64,000 bases of DNA from Marinococcus halophilus (GCF_002265875.1 NZ_NPFA01000006.1:141142-205141), one strand, 5' to 3'. Counted from the stretch's first letter, positions 1 to 8,236 are shown. The notes: generated from the sequence alone by a model not told the origin. Numbers and translations are program-made.

Positions 1-3
1 GAC

Positions 4-483
4 ATGTCTCCGCTCGAGACCAATTCTCCCCTGTATACCACCTTGGCAGCTGCAGGAGTAATTGCCGCCTTCCTTCTATTTCAAATCATCACCTTTTACT
101 TGAACGGACTGATTTTAAAGCTTGTTATATTAATGTTCCAGGGCAGAATAAAAGCCCGCGAAGCCCGCACGATTTACGGGCTCTCCCTTTTTCCTCAGGC
201 CTTTATTTTTCCGCTCATTTTTTTGCTTTTTCTTGGCCAGCTGGGAGGCGGCAACGATACAGTCACCATGCTTACAGGAGTCGCAGCGGCCCTCGTTACG
301 GTAGCTTCTGTTTGGACTGTTGTTATCCAGGTGAACTTAATCTCCGCTGCATCCGGCTTCTCCGGCGGCAAATCTTTCGGGGCATTTGTCGTTTTCGCCT
401 TGTTATTGACTCTTCTTATTTTTATTATTGTCCTGCTCTTAGCCGTAACCGCCATCTTCACTTTCGGCGTCTTTTCCGGTTAA
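4..483 (+). CDS. Yip1-like multi-pass membrane protein, probably 5'-truncated by the window edge
   Basis: The frame is hydrophobic throughout, with about four to five membrane spans (roughly residues 12-45, 62-80, 88-115 and 125-155). The pattern of a span, a short basic loop with KAREAR, then a span ending in SLFPQAF resembles the C-terminal part of Yip1/YIPF-domain bacterial proteins. The first ATG lies at base 4, so the true start, and perhaps a further N-terminal domain, is likely to lie upstream of the window. The stop at 481-483 is followed directly by a hairpin terminator. The family assignment rests on the overall pattern only. It could be another small integral membrane family. Confidence 0.5.
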   Translation: MSPLETNSPLYTTLAAAGVIAAFLLFQIITFYLNGLILKLVILMFQGRIKAREARTIYGLSLFPQAFIFPLIFLLFLGQLGGGNDTVTMLTGVAAALVTVASVWTVVIQVNLISAASGFSGGKSFGAFVVFALLLTLLIFIIVLLLAVTAIFTFGVFSG

Positions 484-490
484 ACTACAA

Positions 491-521
491 AACAGCTGCG
501 TTTAAAAAAGACGCAGCTGTT
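491..521. terminator. Bidirectional hairpin between the Yip1-like gene and dinB
   Basis: An 11-bp perfect stem, AACAGCTGCGT with ACGCAGCTGTT, encloses a 9-base loop. The convergent genes end on either side of it and the dinB stop codon lies in the loop. It probably serves both strands, although neither U-tract is long. Confidence 0.7.
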
Positions 522-1620
522 CGTAATTCACTGTTTTGTAAACTTTGCCTCTTCCTCCTGTCACCTCTCCCGGACCGTAAAATTCCGAGGCGGTGACTCC
601 GAGCAGACGGACAGGCTCTCCTCCGGAGGCGCCTTCTTCGAGCAAAAGATGAAGGGCTTCAAGCAGCTCCGCACGATCATTGCTTGCGTGCTCAAGAGTG
701 GCCCGGCGGGTAATTTGCTGGAAATTCGCAAATTTTATTTTCAATACGATACATTTAGTCCTGATGCCGTCTTTTGTCAGCCGCGCAAGCACCTGATCAA
801 GCAGCTCTTCAATGACCGGCAGCATATCCTGCACAAGCAGAAGATCCTGGGAGAGCGTGGTTTCTTTTCCGAGCGACTTTCGCTCTCTCTCCGGGTTTAC
901 CGGACGTTCGTCGAGCCCCCGGGCCTGACGGTAAAAAACGTGGCCCTGCTTATGAAACAATTCCACGAGCCGCTCTTCGCTCAGCTGCTGTAAATCTTCT
1001 CCGGTCTGAATGCCGAGCGAATCGAATTTCCGTTTGGTCACTTTTCCCACCCCCCGGAAATCCCCGATGGGAAGAGCTTTCACAAAAGCATCCGCACGAT
1101 CCGGAGTAATTACCGTCAGGCCGTCCGGCTTATTGTAATCTGAAGCGGTTTTTGCAAGAAATTTATTGTATGAAACACCGGCTGAGGCAGTGAGACCAGT
1201 TTTTTGATATATCCTTCTCCGTATTTCCTTCGCTGCGTGCGTAGCAGACGACATGTTCCAATGGTTTTCCGTCACATCCAGATAAGCTTCATCAAGAGAA
1301 AGGGGCTCCACTAAATCTGTACAGTCGTGAAATATGCCCATGAGTTCACGTGAAACTTCCCTGTATTTTTCCATATTTCCTTTAATAAAAATGGCTTGCG
1401 GACATCTTCGGTATGCTTCATAGGAAGACATGGCTGAGTGAATACCATATGGCCTGGCTTCATAAGAGCACGTAGCCACCACCCCTCTTGACCAGGGAGA
1501 ACCTCCAACTACCAGGGGCTTGTTTCGCAAATGGGGCTGATCGCGCTGTTCAATAGATGCAAAAAAAGCATCCATATCAATATGAATTATTTTTCGGAGT
1601 TTTTGTTTTTCCTTCTTCAT
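502..1620 (-). CDS. dinB: DNA polymerase IV (Y-family translesion polymerase)
   Basis: This is an error-prone DNA polymerase that copies past damaged template bases. The N-terminus carries the palm signature HIDMDAFFAS (metal-binding Asp15 and Asp17). The second catalytic block, SLDEAYLD, follows near residue 110, and the helix-hairpin-helix thumb region and the little-finger domain come after. The last residues, QLRLF, match the beta-clamp binding motif QLxLF, so the C-terminus is complete although the protein (372 residues) is shorter than the roughly 410 of Bacillus YqjH. The start is ATG with an upstream purine-rich site (AGGGGGCGTAGGAA). No LexA box (CGAAC-N4-GTTCG) was seen in the 200 bases upstream. 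Confidence 0.93.
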   Translation of the reverse strand: MKKEKQKLRKIIHIDMDAFFASIEQRDQPHLRNKPLVVGGSPWSRGVVATCSYEARPYGIHSAMSSYEAYRRCPQAIFIKGNMEKYREVSRELMGIFHDCTDLVEPLSLDEAYLDVTENHWNMSSATHAAKEIRRRIYQKTGLTASAGVSYNKFLAKTASDYNKPDGLTVITPDRADAFVKALPIGDFRGVGKVTKRKFDSLGIQTGEDLQQLSEERLVELFHKQGHVFYRQARGLDERPVNPERERKSLGKETTLSQDLLLVQDMLPVIEELLDQVLARLTKDGIRTKCIVLKIKFANFQQITRRATLEHASNDRAELLEALHLLLEEGASGGEPVRLLGVTASEFYGPGEVTGGRGKVYKTVNYEQLRLF

Positions 1621-1839
1621 TTCCTACGCCCCCTTATGCGCGCAGCTTTCTGTTTCTTCTATTATACCGTTTCCCAACGCCTTTCACAAACGTATGTTCT
1701 TGTTTGATGCCGAGTCAAAAGTTTTCCTGAGGCAGGCTACAGGCCTTTCCATTGCGTTCTAAGGCACTTTGATATACTATCATAACCGTACAAACACAAC
1801 GGCGTCGTACTACAAGCATGCCCGATTGGAGGAATGTAT

Positions 1840-2109
1840 ATGAATTATGAAGTTCAGATTTTCACCCAGCCCAACTGCTCCTCCTGCGCTAAAGTCAAAG
1901 GCTGGTTTCAGGAAAACCGCATTTCTTATATTGAGAAAGATATTGTAAACGACCCTCAGGCGAACCAAGAATTCGGCGCATTAAATGAAAAATTTGTTCC
2001 TATCACTATTATTACTGCAGATGACAAAAGACACCAGGTTGTTGGCCCAAATCTTAAAAAAATAAAAACGATTGTCACAGCTACAGGCATTTCTGGCCAA
2101 AGCCACTAA
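1840..2109 (+). CDS. Glutaredoxin-like thiol-disulfide protein
   Basis: This is a small thioredoxin-fold protein that begins EVQIFTQPNCSSC. The Cys13-Ser-Ser-Cys16 motif after the first beta strand is the redox site, and the cis-proline segment FVPITII follows near residue 50. An in-frame ATG lies six bases upstream (1834), but the GGAGG at 1828-1832 is only one base from that codon and seven from the ATG at 1840, so 1840 is the better start (89 residues). A promoter-like TTGCGT with TACTAT 17 bases on lies upstream. The substrate is unknown. NrdH or YruB-like glutaredoxins are the nearest families. Confidence 0.8.
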   Translation: MNYEVQIFTQPNCSSCAKVKGWFQENRISYIEKDIVNDPQANQEFGALNEKFVPITIITADDKRHQVVGPNLKKIKTIVTATGISGQSH

Positions 2110-2122
2110 TGCCATTAGCGTA

Positions 2123-2152
2123 CTGCGCTGGTTTTTACGCCAGTGCTTTTTT
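2123..2152 (+). terminator. Rho-independent terminator after the glutaredoxin gene
   Basis: A GCGCTGG/CCAGTGC stem with one G-U pair is followed by six T residues. Confidence 0.75.
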
Positions 2153-2306
2153 ATATTATCGAAGATGAAAGCATACAAACTTCTTTTCGGCACAGCACAG
2201 AATTAAAACCTCCTGTGCCACCGTTTAAATAAAGAGGCTTGTCAGTTTATTCCCGGGGGTAAACAACAATAACAGGGAAAATCTGTGTAGAGGGGGAGTG
2301 AGATTT

Positions 2307-2405
2307 GTGCCTACAGTGCTTTTTGTCCTGACAGTAATTGTTGCCGGCATAATCCTGGCTTCTATTGGTTTTTATTTCCTTCGTAAATTTTATGACAAAT
2401 TATAA
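2307..2405 (+). CDS. Small single-span membrane protein (32 residues)
   Basis: A GTG codon preceded by the purine-rich site AGAGGGGGAGTGAG opens a 32-codon frame. It encodes a hydrophobic helix (about residues 4-24, rich in V, I, L and A with two glycines) and a short basic tail with RKFYDK. The frame ends just before a strong hairpin. The combination of ribosome site, membrane helix with positive-inside tail, and terminator supports a real small membrane protein. The family is not recognised and no function is claimed. Confidence 0.5.
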   Translation: MPTVLFVLTVIVAGIILASIGFYFLRKFYDKL

Positions 2406-2406
2406 A

Positions 2407-2437
2407 GAAGGACCGTTCACTGGATGAACCGTCCTTC
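2407..2437. terminator. Bidirectional terminator
   Basis: A perfect 13-bp stem (GAAGGACCGTTCA with TGAACCGTCCTTC) has a 5-base loop. It lies between the plus-strand small protein and the minus-strand gene ending at 2417, whose stop codon lies inside the stem. Confidence 0.75.
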
Positions 2438-2857
2438 CTTTGGCATTTTAATATTTTTATTTTTAGCAGCCAGCTTTTCCAGAAATAATGATTCGTCCTT
2501 CGGCGTTATATGCTGGTGACGGGCCCCTTCCTGGTAAACCACCTTCAGCCTCTCCGGTGTCGCTCCTTTAATCCATCCTGGCACTTCCTCCACCCGCTCA
2601 ATTGAATCGTAAGGAATTCGCAGGCGTATCAGAAGAGATGCATGAACCGCCAAGTGCTCTTTACGCAGTTCATATTTTGTGAAAAACACAATCTGGGTAA
2701 TTAAAATAATAATAACTGCGTCCACTATAGCCCGCAGAATAGTCCCCGGACCGCCGTCGTACATAAACAGGGCCTGAAAAATGGAATAACCCAACAGTAC
2801 GATGGCTATGACCGCAAACGCGGACAACAGTCTGCTTCCTTTCGCTCGAAACACCAT
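2417..2857 (-). CDS. Membrane protein with a bacterial PH-like domain
   Basis: The protein has two N-terminal membrane spans (about residues 9-30 and 42-62). A soluble domain of about 80 residues with alternating strands follows, including LAVHASLLIRLRIPYDSI and a DESLFLEKL helix near the end. That architecture is typical of YdbS/YyaB-type bacterial PH-like proteins. A longer frame extends to 2893, but the AGGAGACC site lies eight bases before the ATG at 2857, which is chosen. The start is 13 bases downstream of the preceding membrane-protein gene, so the two are probably one operon. The function is unknown. Confidence 0.65.
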   Translation of the reverse strand: MVFRAKGSRLLSAFAVIAIVLLGYSIFQALFMYDGGPGTILRAIVDAVIIILITQIVFFTKYELRKEHLAVHASLLIRLRIPYDSIERVEEVPGWIKGATPERLKVVYQEGARHQHITPKDESLFLEKLAAKNKNIKMPKEGRFIQ

Positions 2858-2870
2858 TCGCTGGTCTCCT

Positions 2871-3233
2871 CTAATTTTTTTTATCAGTGTCATTCGGTTT
2901 TAATCCATACTTATAAACAATCGGCATCAAAATTATTAAAAGCATCGAATTCGTGAATAACGGCAGAGAAATCGCGTGCGCTTCTGTTACGACTCCAATA
3001 AACGAAACAATCAATACCGGAGCTGTCGCTACCAGAATAGTGATTAATTCGCGTTTTGCACTCCATAACTGTCTGCTGTCCGCTATCGATAAAATAAGCA
3101 TCCAGTACACCATGAACGCAAGCGGCATCATAGCGTCGATAAGCGGCTGGTCCAGCACAAAAAAGAAGACCAGGCGCACAGTCGAAAGTATGGATAAAAT
3201 GACAATAATCAGTTGACGAAATGACGACTCCAC
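2871..3233 (-). CDS. Four-span membrane protein of unknown function
   Basis: From the GTG at 3233 the protein has about 120 residues and four hydrophobic helices, with a charged C-terminal tail NDTDKKN. GGGAG lies upstream, with somewhat long spacing. The frame stays open to an ATG at 3320, but the extra 29 residues (Cys-rich, no helix) do not look like protein, so the shorter form is preferred. A 21-codon frame in another register ends just before the GTG and could couple translation. The gene is adjacent to and co-directional with the PH-like membrane gene. No family was recognised. Confidence 0.5.
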   Translation of the reverse strand: MESSFRQLIIVILSILSTVRLVFFFVLDQPLIDAMMPLAFMVYWMLILSIADSRQLWSAKRELITILVATAPVLIVSFIGVVTEAHAISLPLFTNSMLLIILMPIVYKYGLKPNDTDKKN

Positions 3234-3344
3234 GATGTATTCGCTCCCTATTTCCTGCTTTTTGCTGTTCTGGGCTTCGCAGCAAACAACGCAAGGCCCA
3301 GAACGGTCCCCATCACACATTTCACTCTGCTATTCTTCCTTCCA

Positions 3345-3950
3345 TTACGTGCGGAATTCCAAATAGACTCCATTTGGGTCCTGCACCGTCTCTGTATTTT
3401 CCGCTCCCTGAATAACCACTTTTTCAAGCTCGAATGCACGCTTTTCCTCCCAGGAAGGCACCACCGCTTCTGCACCCAGAACAGTCAGCCAGTCGTCTGA
3501 ATCATACGGCTCGGGGCTCGTAATGACGACGGACTGCAGTTCTTCTTTTCCGCCGATAGGGAGCTCTTTAGCCCAATCCAGCTGAATCTTCGGGCCGGTG
3601 GACGGCTGCAGAAAGGTTCTGCGTTCTTTTTTGTTAACGCCCCATCCGTGTTCTTTTGCACGCTGAAGAACGCTGGCATGCTCTTCGTTGTTCACACGGT
3701 AGCCAAAGTAGCCGAACGTATTTATCCTTCCCGTACCGAAGGTAACCCGGACCTGGCCAAGACTCATTTCTATCATCCGAAACGTTAACTCTTTATGACG
3801 GAAATCATCCCACATAAGCGGAGGGTCGTAACGCTTGATGCGGTAATTTTCCAGCGCAAAGCGTCCCACTACTTCAAACCCGTGGCTGCTGTAAAATGAT
3901 TCTGTTTTTTCTATTTCTGTCGTCCAAAAATGGTAATGGAACAGTTCCAT
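3345..3950 (-). CDS. VOC (glyoxalase/bleomycin-resistance fold) family protein
   Basis: The start MELFHYHFWTTEIEKTESFY is typical of the first beta-alpha-beta module of vicinal-oxygen-chelate proteins, with a candidate metal ligand in the FHYHF strand. A second module ends in DPNGVYLEF, a common last strand of the fold. The reading frame extends further upstream, but GAGGTGAACAAT directly precedes the ATG at 3950 and the extra upstream residues are basic and unlike the family, so 201 residues are annotated. It could be an isomerase, dioxygenase or resistance protein. The substrate cannot be read from sequence. Confidence 0.75.
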   Translation of the reverse strand: MELFHYHFWTTEIEKTESFYSSHGFEVVGRFALENYRIKRYDPPLMWDDFRHKELTFRMIEMSLGQVRVTFGTGRINTFGYFGYRVNNEEHASVLQRAKEHGWGVNKKERRTFLQPSTGPKIQLDWAKELPIGGKEELQSVVITSPEPYDSDDWLTVLGAEAVVPSWEEKRAFELEKVVIQGAENTETVQDPNGVYLEFRT

Positions 3951-4020
3951 ATTGTTCACCTCTAATGTCCTTCTGCAAGCCGGCTGTGCTCGTGCTGGAA
4001 ATAGTTTTTGTATTTTGATT

Positions 4021-4365
4021 TTAAGGCTGGTTCGCTTTTTTCGGCGTTCCCTGATGAAACACAAGCTCCCAGCCTGAATTCGTCTTTCGCCATATAGAGC
4101 TCCGCAGCGAGGTGCCCAGTTCGCTCGTTACCGTATAGGTCGCTAAATATAAATGTTCCGAAAGCGGTTTTGTTTTATAGTCAGCTACTGCTCTATGCAC
4201 GGGACGCTCCTCCTCCAGGCCGAAAATCACATCCTCCCGGGTGAAAATCCGGCCGGACGCTCCGATTTCCTGGAAGTCTTCTGCCAACAGCCGGCTCACT
4301 TCCACCGCTGACCGCCGAATACTCGGCTTTAATAAGTCTTCCTCGAGCTGGCGTATGTCTTCCAT
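4021..4365 (-). CDS. SnoaL/DUF4440-type (NTF2-like fold) small protein
   Basis: It begins MEDIRQLEEDLLKPSIRRS, a helix usual in DUF4440 proteins, and continues with LLAEDFQEIGASGRIFTREDV and strands ending in SSIWRKTNSGWELVFHQGTP, the family's typical closing segment. About 114 residues fits a single NTF2-like cone domain. The ATG at 4365 is chosen because GGAGG lies ten bases upstream. Members are often uncharacterised or act as small ligand-binding or hydrolase-like proteins. It lies 70 bases upstream of the VOC gene on the same strand and may be co-transcribed with it. Confidence 0.75.
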   Translation of the reverse strand: MEDIRQLEEDLLKPSIRRSAVEVSRLLAEDFQEIGASGRIFTREDVIFGLEEERPVHRAVADYKTKPLSEHLYLATYTVTSELGTSLRSSIWRKTNSGWELVFHQGTPKKANQP

Positions 4366-4405
4366 CCATTTCCACCCTCCTTGTCGGCACGATCTGAGCA
4401 CACGT

Positions 4406-4440
4406 AAAACCCGCATCTATATCAAATGATACGGGTTTTT
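4406..4440 (-). terminator. Terminator for aroD
   Basis: On the minus strand AAAACCCG and CGGGTTTT pair, with an inner ATC/GAT extension after one mismatch. The T-tract lies on the side downstream of aroD. Confidence 0.65.
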
Positions 4441-4522
4441 CCACAAACTTTTCAACTTTTATTACCGATTCATAACGATTATTTTGGTTTTCAGCTGATG
4501 AAACCGATGAAAAAGCTGCCCG

Positions 4523-5299
4523 TTATGAATATTTATTAACGATATCAATTACCAGGCGTGCTTCCTCGAGCGGGATTTGTCCCGGGGCGGAACTCTCTTT
4601 TCCAGAAGCAAATATCATCATAGAGCCAAATGAATGCCCAACCAGGCGGGAAGCGATCCCAGCAGGGCCCATGGCCATTGCTGCGGTACAAATAGTCAGC
4701 TTTTCGCTCAATTCAGCAAGCACTCCTAAAAGATTCAATACGTCTGATTTACGGTTTGGCATAACCGCCATTTTTACAATGTCCGCCCCGTTTCTTTCAG
4801 CCTCTTCACCCCAACGATTCATTTCACGGGCTGCCGGCGTTCTTGAGAAATCATGATGTGAAATTAACATTTTCACTCCGCATTCCCTGGTTTTTTGATA
4901 GACAGCTGCTATATGTTCACTGCTCATTCTGCCTTCTATATCCACTATGTCTGTATTTTTTGAATGTACTGCCTCTAAAATTAACTCTATCGTTTCTTCA
5001 TCAGTCAGGCGGCGGTCAGCACCGCCTTCCTGGGCAGATCGAATAGTAAATAAAAGCAGGCACCCCGGAGCTTTTTGCTTCAGGATCTGCAGCACCTGAC
5101 GCACAGCTTGTATGTCTTTTAAATTCTTAAAATGGTCAGCGCGCCATTCAATGGCATCCGCCTGCGCTAAGTTTATCGTTTGCAGCTCTTCAACTAAGTT
5201 TTCTGTCGTCTCTCCTGTTAAAGGCACGCAGATCATCGGCCGAGAAGCACTGTAGGATTTGTTTCCTATTTGCAGCGTTTGATACTTTCGATTGGTCAT
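4523..5299 (-). CDS. aroD: Type I 3-dehydroquinate dehydratase
   Basis: This is the third step of the shikimate pathway: dehydration of 3-dehydroquinate through a Schiff base. The TIM-barrel landmarks are present: AIEWRADHF on an early strand, the catalytic His in LISHHDFSRTP (about residues 148-149), and the Schiff-base Lys in ADIVKMAVMP (about residue 176). The end MAMGPAGIASRLVGHSFGS and SAPGQI is the usual substrate-closing segment. The 258-residue length is normal. A GTG four codons upstream is possible, but the ATG at 5299 directly follows a GGGGGAG site. A shikimate kinase gene lies 1.5 kb away, so two pathway genes cluster here. Confidence 0.93.
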   Translation of the reverse strand: MTNRKYQTLQIGNKSYSASRPMICVPLTGETTENLVEELQTINLAQADAIEWRADHFKNLKDIQAVRQVLQILKQKAPGCLLLFTIRSAQEGGADRRLTDEETIELILEAVHSKNTDIVDIEGRMSSEHIAAVYQKTRECGVKMLISHHDFSRTPAAREMNRWGEEAERNGADIVKMAVMPNRKSDVLNLLGVLAELSEKLTICTAAMAMGPAGIASRLVGHSFGSMMIFASGKESSAPGQIPLEEARLVIDIVNKYS

Positions 5300-5404
5300 A
5301 TGCTCCCCCACTCAAATGATAAATGTTTAGATCGTCTCCATATATGTAACTAATATGCTATCATACTCTTGCGTGTCATCAACTGGAAATTGGAGGAACA
5401 GCAT

Positions 5405-6754
5405 TTGCGCTTATACATATATTCTTTATTAATCTTCGTATATATTCTTTCACAGTTTTTGTCTATACCGGGCTTTTCTTTATTTACCGGTATACTTGCA
5501 AATATTGTTATATTTATTTCCCTGTTTTTTGCGAAAGGGCTGTTCTTTTATTCCGGTATTGCCTTCTACGCCATCGGGACTATTTTATTTTTTCAGACCG
5601 GCGCTTCCTGGCAGGATTATTTTCTGTCGTTTCAAACAATGCTCGGCATTCTTTCATTCTTTTTCATGCTTCCCTTTCTCAATTCACTCATACGGGTAGG
5701 GAAGTACGATCACGGCCTTCGAAAATTTATGGAACAGGGCGCAGATACCGTTACTCAGTTGTACAGGCGGAGTTTCTTTGTATGCCATGTGCTCGGGCTT
5801 TTTTTAAATATTGCTACATTTGCTGTATTGATGCGCACATTGGATCGGACCTTCACCTCGATTCCTCAAAAAGTAAAAGCAAAGTTTTATACACAGAACC
5901 TGCTCCGGGCTTACGCCCTTTGTCTCGCCTGGAGCCCCCTGGAAATCATGGTTATTACAGCTTTAAATATAACCGGGCAAAGTTACATTTACATTTTCCC
6001 ATTTATTATTACGATCGTTATCATAGTCATTTTGTTTGATATTCTGACAGCTTCTTTTAAGTATCCTAAATTGCGCCTCCAGTCTGAAGATGATCAGGCT
6101 GATCACTCCGGCACCACTGGCAGAAAGATCAAACAGTTGATCGTTTTGCTTTTGCTTCTCGTCACCTGTGTCAGTATTGTTAATCAGTGGTCCAGTTTTG
6201 ATTATTTATTTACTCTCGTTTTGTTTATTGCTCCTGTATCTTTTTTATGGGCAGCTTTCATTAAACGCCTGCGCCGATACGCCTTTTTTGCTTTTAACCA
6301 ATGGAAGACAAGAACCAAAGGGATGGCGAATTTCTTTTTCATGTTTTTGAGTGCCGGACTATTCGTTCAAATGCTTGCAGGGACTTCTCTATTTGAGCTA
6401 CTGCAGCAGCTGTTCACGTCCATGCATCAGCAGGTTTTTATTTTTTACCTGCTGGTTGGTGCTTATTTTCTCATTTCAAGCTTTATCGGCTTTCACCCGC
6501 TTGTGTCTGTTATTCTGCTGGCAGAAATTATTGCTCCTTCACTTGCAGACCTCCAAGCGATCCCACTGGCTCTTGTTCTCATTGTCTGCAGCTTAAGTCC
6601 TGTCATGTTCAGCCTGTTTAATATTTCTGTTTCCATCGTCGGTTATCATCTCCATACCAACCCGTACCGGCTGGGCTTGTGGAATCTGCCGTTTGTGATT
6701 GGATACATGCTGTTTACGATGAGCTTCGCCTATATTCTTCAGCTCCTCATGTAG
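5405..6754 (+). CDS. Twelve-span-type membrane protein, possible transporter, unknown family
   Basis: This 449-residue protein is almost entirely hydrophobic helices (about 11-12). A conserved-looking cytoplasmic stretch, RVGKYDHGLRKFMEQGAD, lies near residue 110. A helical hairpin with small residues (SSFIGFHPLVS) follows near residue 360, recalling ion-transporter or CitMHS-type carriers. The start is taken as TTG at 5405, because GGAGG lies eight bases before it; an in-frame TTG at 5369 has no ribosome site. It is divergent from aroD and sits just before the shikimate kinase gene, which might hint at a role with aromatic precursors, but that is only context. Confidence 0.6.
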   Translation: MRLYIYSLLIFVYILSQFLSIPGFSLFTGILANIVIFISLFFAKGLFFYSGIAFYAIGTILFFQTGASWQDYFLSFQTMLGILSFFFMLPFLNSLIRVGKYDHGLRKFMEQGADTVTQLYRRSFFVCHVLGLFLNIATFAVLMRTLDRTFTSIPQKVKAKFYTQNLLRAYALCLAWSPLEIMVITALNITGQSYIYIFPFIITIVIIVILFDILTASFKYPKLRLQSEDDQADHSGTTGRKIKQLIVLLLLLVTCVSIVNQWSSFDYLFTLVLFIAPVSFLWAAFIKRLRRYAFFAFNQWKTRTKGMANFFFMFLSAGLFVQMLAGTSLFELLQQLFTSMHQQVFIFYLLVGAYFLISSFIGFHPLVSVILLAEIIAPSLADLQAIPLALVLIVCSLSPVMFSLFNISVSIVGYHLHTNPYRLGLWNLPFVIGYMLFTMSFAYILQLLM

Positions 6755-6844
6755 TGCCTGGTTTTTACTTTTGCTGAAAACTGTATTATAATCACGGTAC
6801 ATTTCGCTGACTACCTCATTTTATTAACGAAAGAGTGCAGACAT

Positions 6845-7393
6845 ATGATGATAAAAGAAAAATCTTTACGGGAAAAAAGCATAGTATTTATAGGCTTTAT
6901 GGGGGTTGGTAAAACAACCATTGGAAGATTGGTCGCTCAAAATCTATACAGATCCTTTATTGATATCGATGAACAGATTGAAAAAAAGTTCCAAATGCCT
7001 GTGCCGGATGTATTTAAATTGCTCGGGGAGCCTGCGTTCAGGGAGAAGGAGAAAGAACTGGTGAATAAATATGCCAATCAAAGCTTGAAAGTTATTTCTC
7101 TTGGCGGCGGAGCTTTCATGCAGGAAGAAATTCGGGATGTTTGTTTAAACAACTGCACTGTTTTTTATCTGGATATGCCGTGGGATTCCTGGAAAGAGCG
7201 CATTCACCTGCTAATGGCGGACCGCCCAGTTCTTCAAGGACGTTCGCTCGAAGATATTGAAGAATTATTCTATAGCAGGCAGGCGGCTTACGCCAGCCAC
7301 CATTCCAAAGTGACTATCGGCAAAGACTCCCCAGAAGAAATAGCAGATTATATTACTAATTCCTTAAAAACAGCCTGGAAATTATACGAATAA
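6845..7393 (+). CDS. aroK: Shikimate kinase
   Basis: ATP-dependent phosphorylation of shikimate to shikimate-3-phosphate. The P-loop GFMGVGKTT is at residues 17-25. The substrate-binding Asp pair lies in FIDIDEQIE, the glycine-rich SLGGGAF near residue 82, and the lid with ADRPVLQGR followed by RQAAYA near residue 145. The 182-residue length is typical. It follows the unknown membrane protein by 90 bases on the same strand and ends at a strong terminator shared with the convergent gas-vesicle operon. Confidence 0.93.
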   Translation: MMIKEKSLREKSIVFIGFMGVGKTTIGRLVAQNLYRSFIDIDEQIEKKFQMPVPDVFKLLGEPAFREKEKELVNKYANQSLKVISLGGGAFMQEEIRDVCLNNCTVFYLDMPWDSWKERIHLLMADRPVLQGRSLEDIEELFYSRQAAYASHHSKVTIGKDSPEEIADYITNSLKTAWKLYE

Positions 7394-7399
7394 ACAAGC

Positions 7400-7439
7400 A
7401 AAGCTCCAGCCGACAATTTAAATGCGGCTGGAGCTTTTT
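7400..7439. terminator. Bidirectional terminator between aroK and the gas-vesicle operon end
   Basis: A 12-bp GC-rich stem (AAGCTCCAGCCG with CGGCTGGAGCTT) ends in five T on the plus strand, with A residues before it that give a U-tract on the minus strand. It insulates the two convergent transcripts. Confidence 0.85.
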
Positions 7440-7444
7440 GACTG

Positions 7445-7900
7445 CTATTCATCTGCATCAATCGTATTATCACGCTGCAATTTCCACTCTTTAAAGTCCT
7501 CCAGGTCCTTTTGCACCTGTTTAAAGACAAACGAGATAACGGCGGCATCATCAATCAGGCCGCCTGGAAGAAAGTCCGGTACCAGGTCAATTGGAGATAC
7601 AAAGTATATGAGACCCGCAATAATGGCTACAATCGATTTGTATGGCACATGCTGGTACTCTTTTTTCCACCAGGCACGGAGCATTTCGAGCATCAGCTGC
7701 AGTTCCTGCCAAACGTTTTTCAGCGGACTCTGGTTTTCATCCGCTTTTTCTCTCGCCTGACGCAGCAGTTTCTCCGTCTCTTTTGGGTTTTTCGCGTATT
7801 TTTTTGCCCGTGGATTCAAGCGCCTTAAACGCTCCCTCAGCGTTGATTCGTCAATATTTTTCTTTTTTAAAAAGCTCCGCCGCTTTTTCTCTTTTGCCAT
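7445..7900 (-). CDS. DUF1232 (YkvA-like) membrane-associated protein at the end of the gas-vesicle operon
   Basis: The N-terminal 75 residues are very basic and helical. One hydrophobic helix follows with the DUF1232 signature IYFVSPIDLVPDFLPGGLIDDAAV (interrupted here; about residues 96-120). AAAGGAGC precedes the ATG. It is 97 bases from the preceding small gene, against 3-75 bases elsewhere in the operon. DUF1232 proteins are of unknown function. Placement at the tail of a gvp operon suggests co-expression, perhaps a link between vesicles and membrane, but that is inference. Confidence 0.8.
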   Translation of the reverse strand: MAKEKKRRSFLKKKNIDESTLRERLRRLNPRAKKYAKNPKETEKLLRQAREKADENQSPLKNVWQELQLMLEMLRAWWKKEYQHVPYKSIVAIIAGLIYFVSPIDLVPDFLPGGLIDDAAVISFVFKQVQKDLEDFKEWKLQRDNTIDADE

Positions 7901-7997
7901 GTCCCAAGCTCCTTTATTAGTTAATATGGATATGTACCGCTTCTCCGGAGAGGAACCGGCGTCCCCGGAGGAAGCTTTCCTGCAGGATATCGCCTGT

Positions 7998-8225
7998 TTA
8001 TTCCAGGCGGTCCTTATCCCGCTGTTTGATTTCTTTTCGGTATTCTTCCATTTCTTCCTTCGATGGCAGCGTTCGTGCTTTCATATTATATTCCATTTGA
8101 AGCTTCGGTGCGTTTTCGCCTTTTCCAAACGTTCGTTCTTCTGTACGCTGAACCTGCGACTTCTCCTGGTTCTGCAGGTCCCGTACCAGTTGGCCGATAT
8201 CTTTAGACAGATCACGGAAAATCAC
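7998..8225 (-). CDS. Small charged protein of the gas-vesicle operon, unknown family
   Basis: This is a 75-residue, strongly charged, probably helical protein without membrane spans. It begins MIFRDLSKDIGQLVRDLQNQ and ends in a K/R/E/D-rich helix. The start is GTG, with AGGTGA six bases upstream; that site overlaps the end of the gvpJ-type gene 11 bases away, so translation is coupled. Its position directly after gvpJ corresponds to the gvpT place in B. megaterium, but its small size does not let me equate the two. A short CGCCTG/CAGGCG hairpin overlaps its stop codon. Confidence 0.65.
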   Translation of the reverse strand: MIFRDLSKDIGQLVRDLQNQEKSQVQRTEERTFGKGENAPKLQMEYNMKARTLPSKEEMEEYRKEIKQRDKDRLE

Positions 8226-8236
8226 GTACGTTCACC

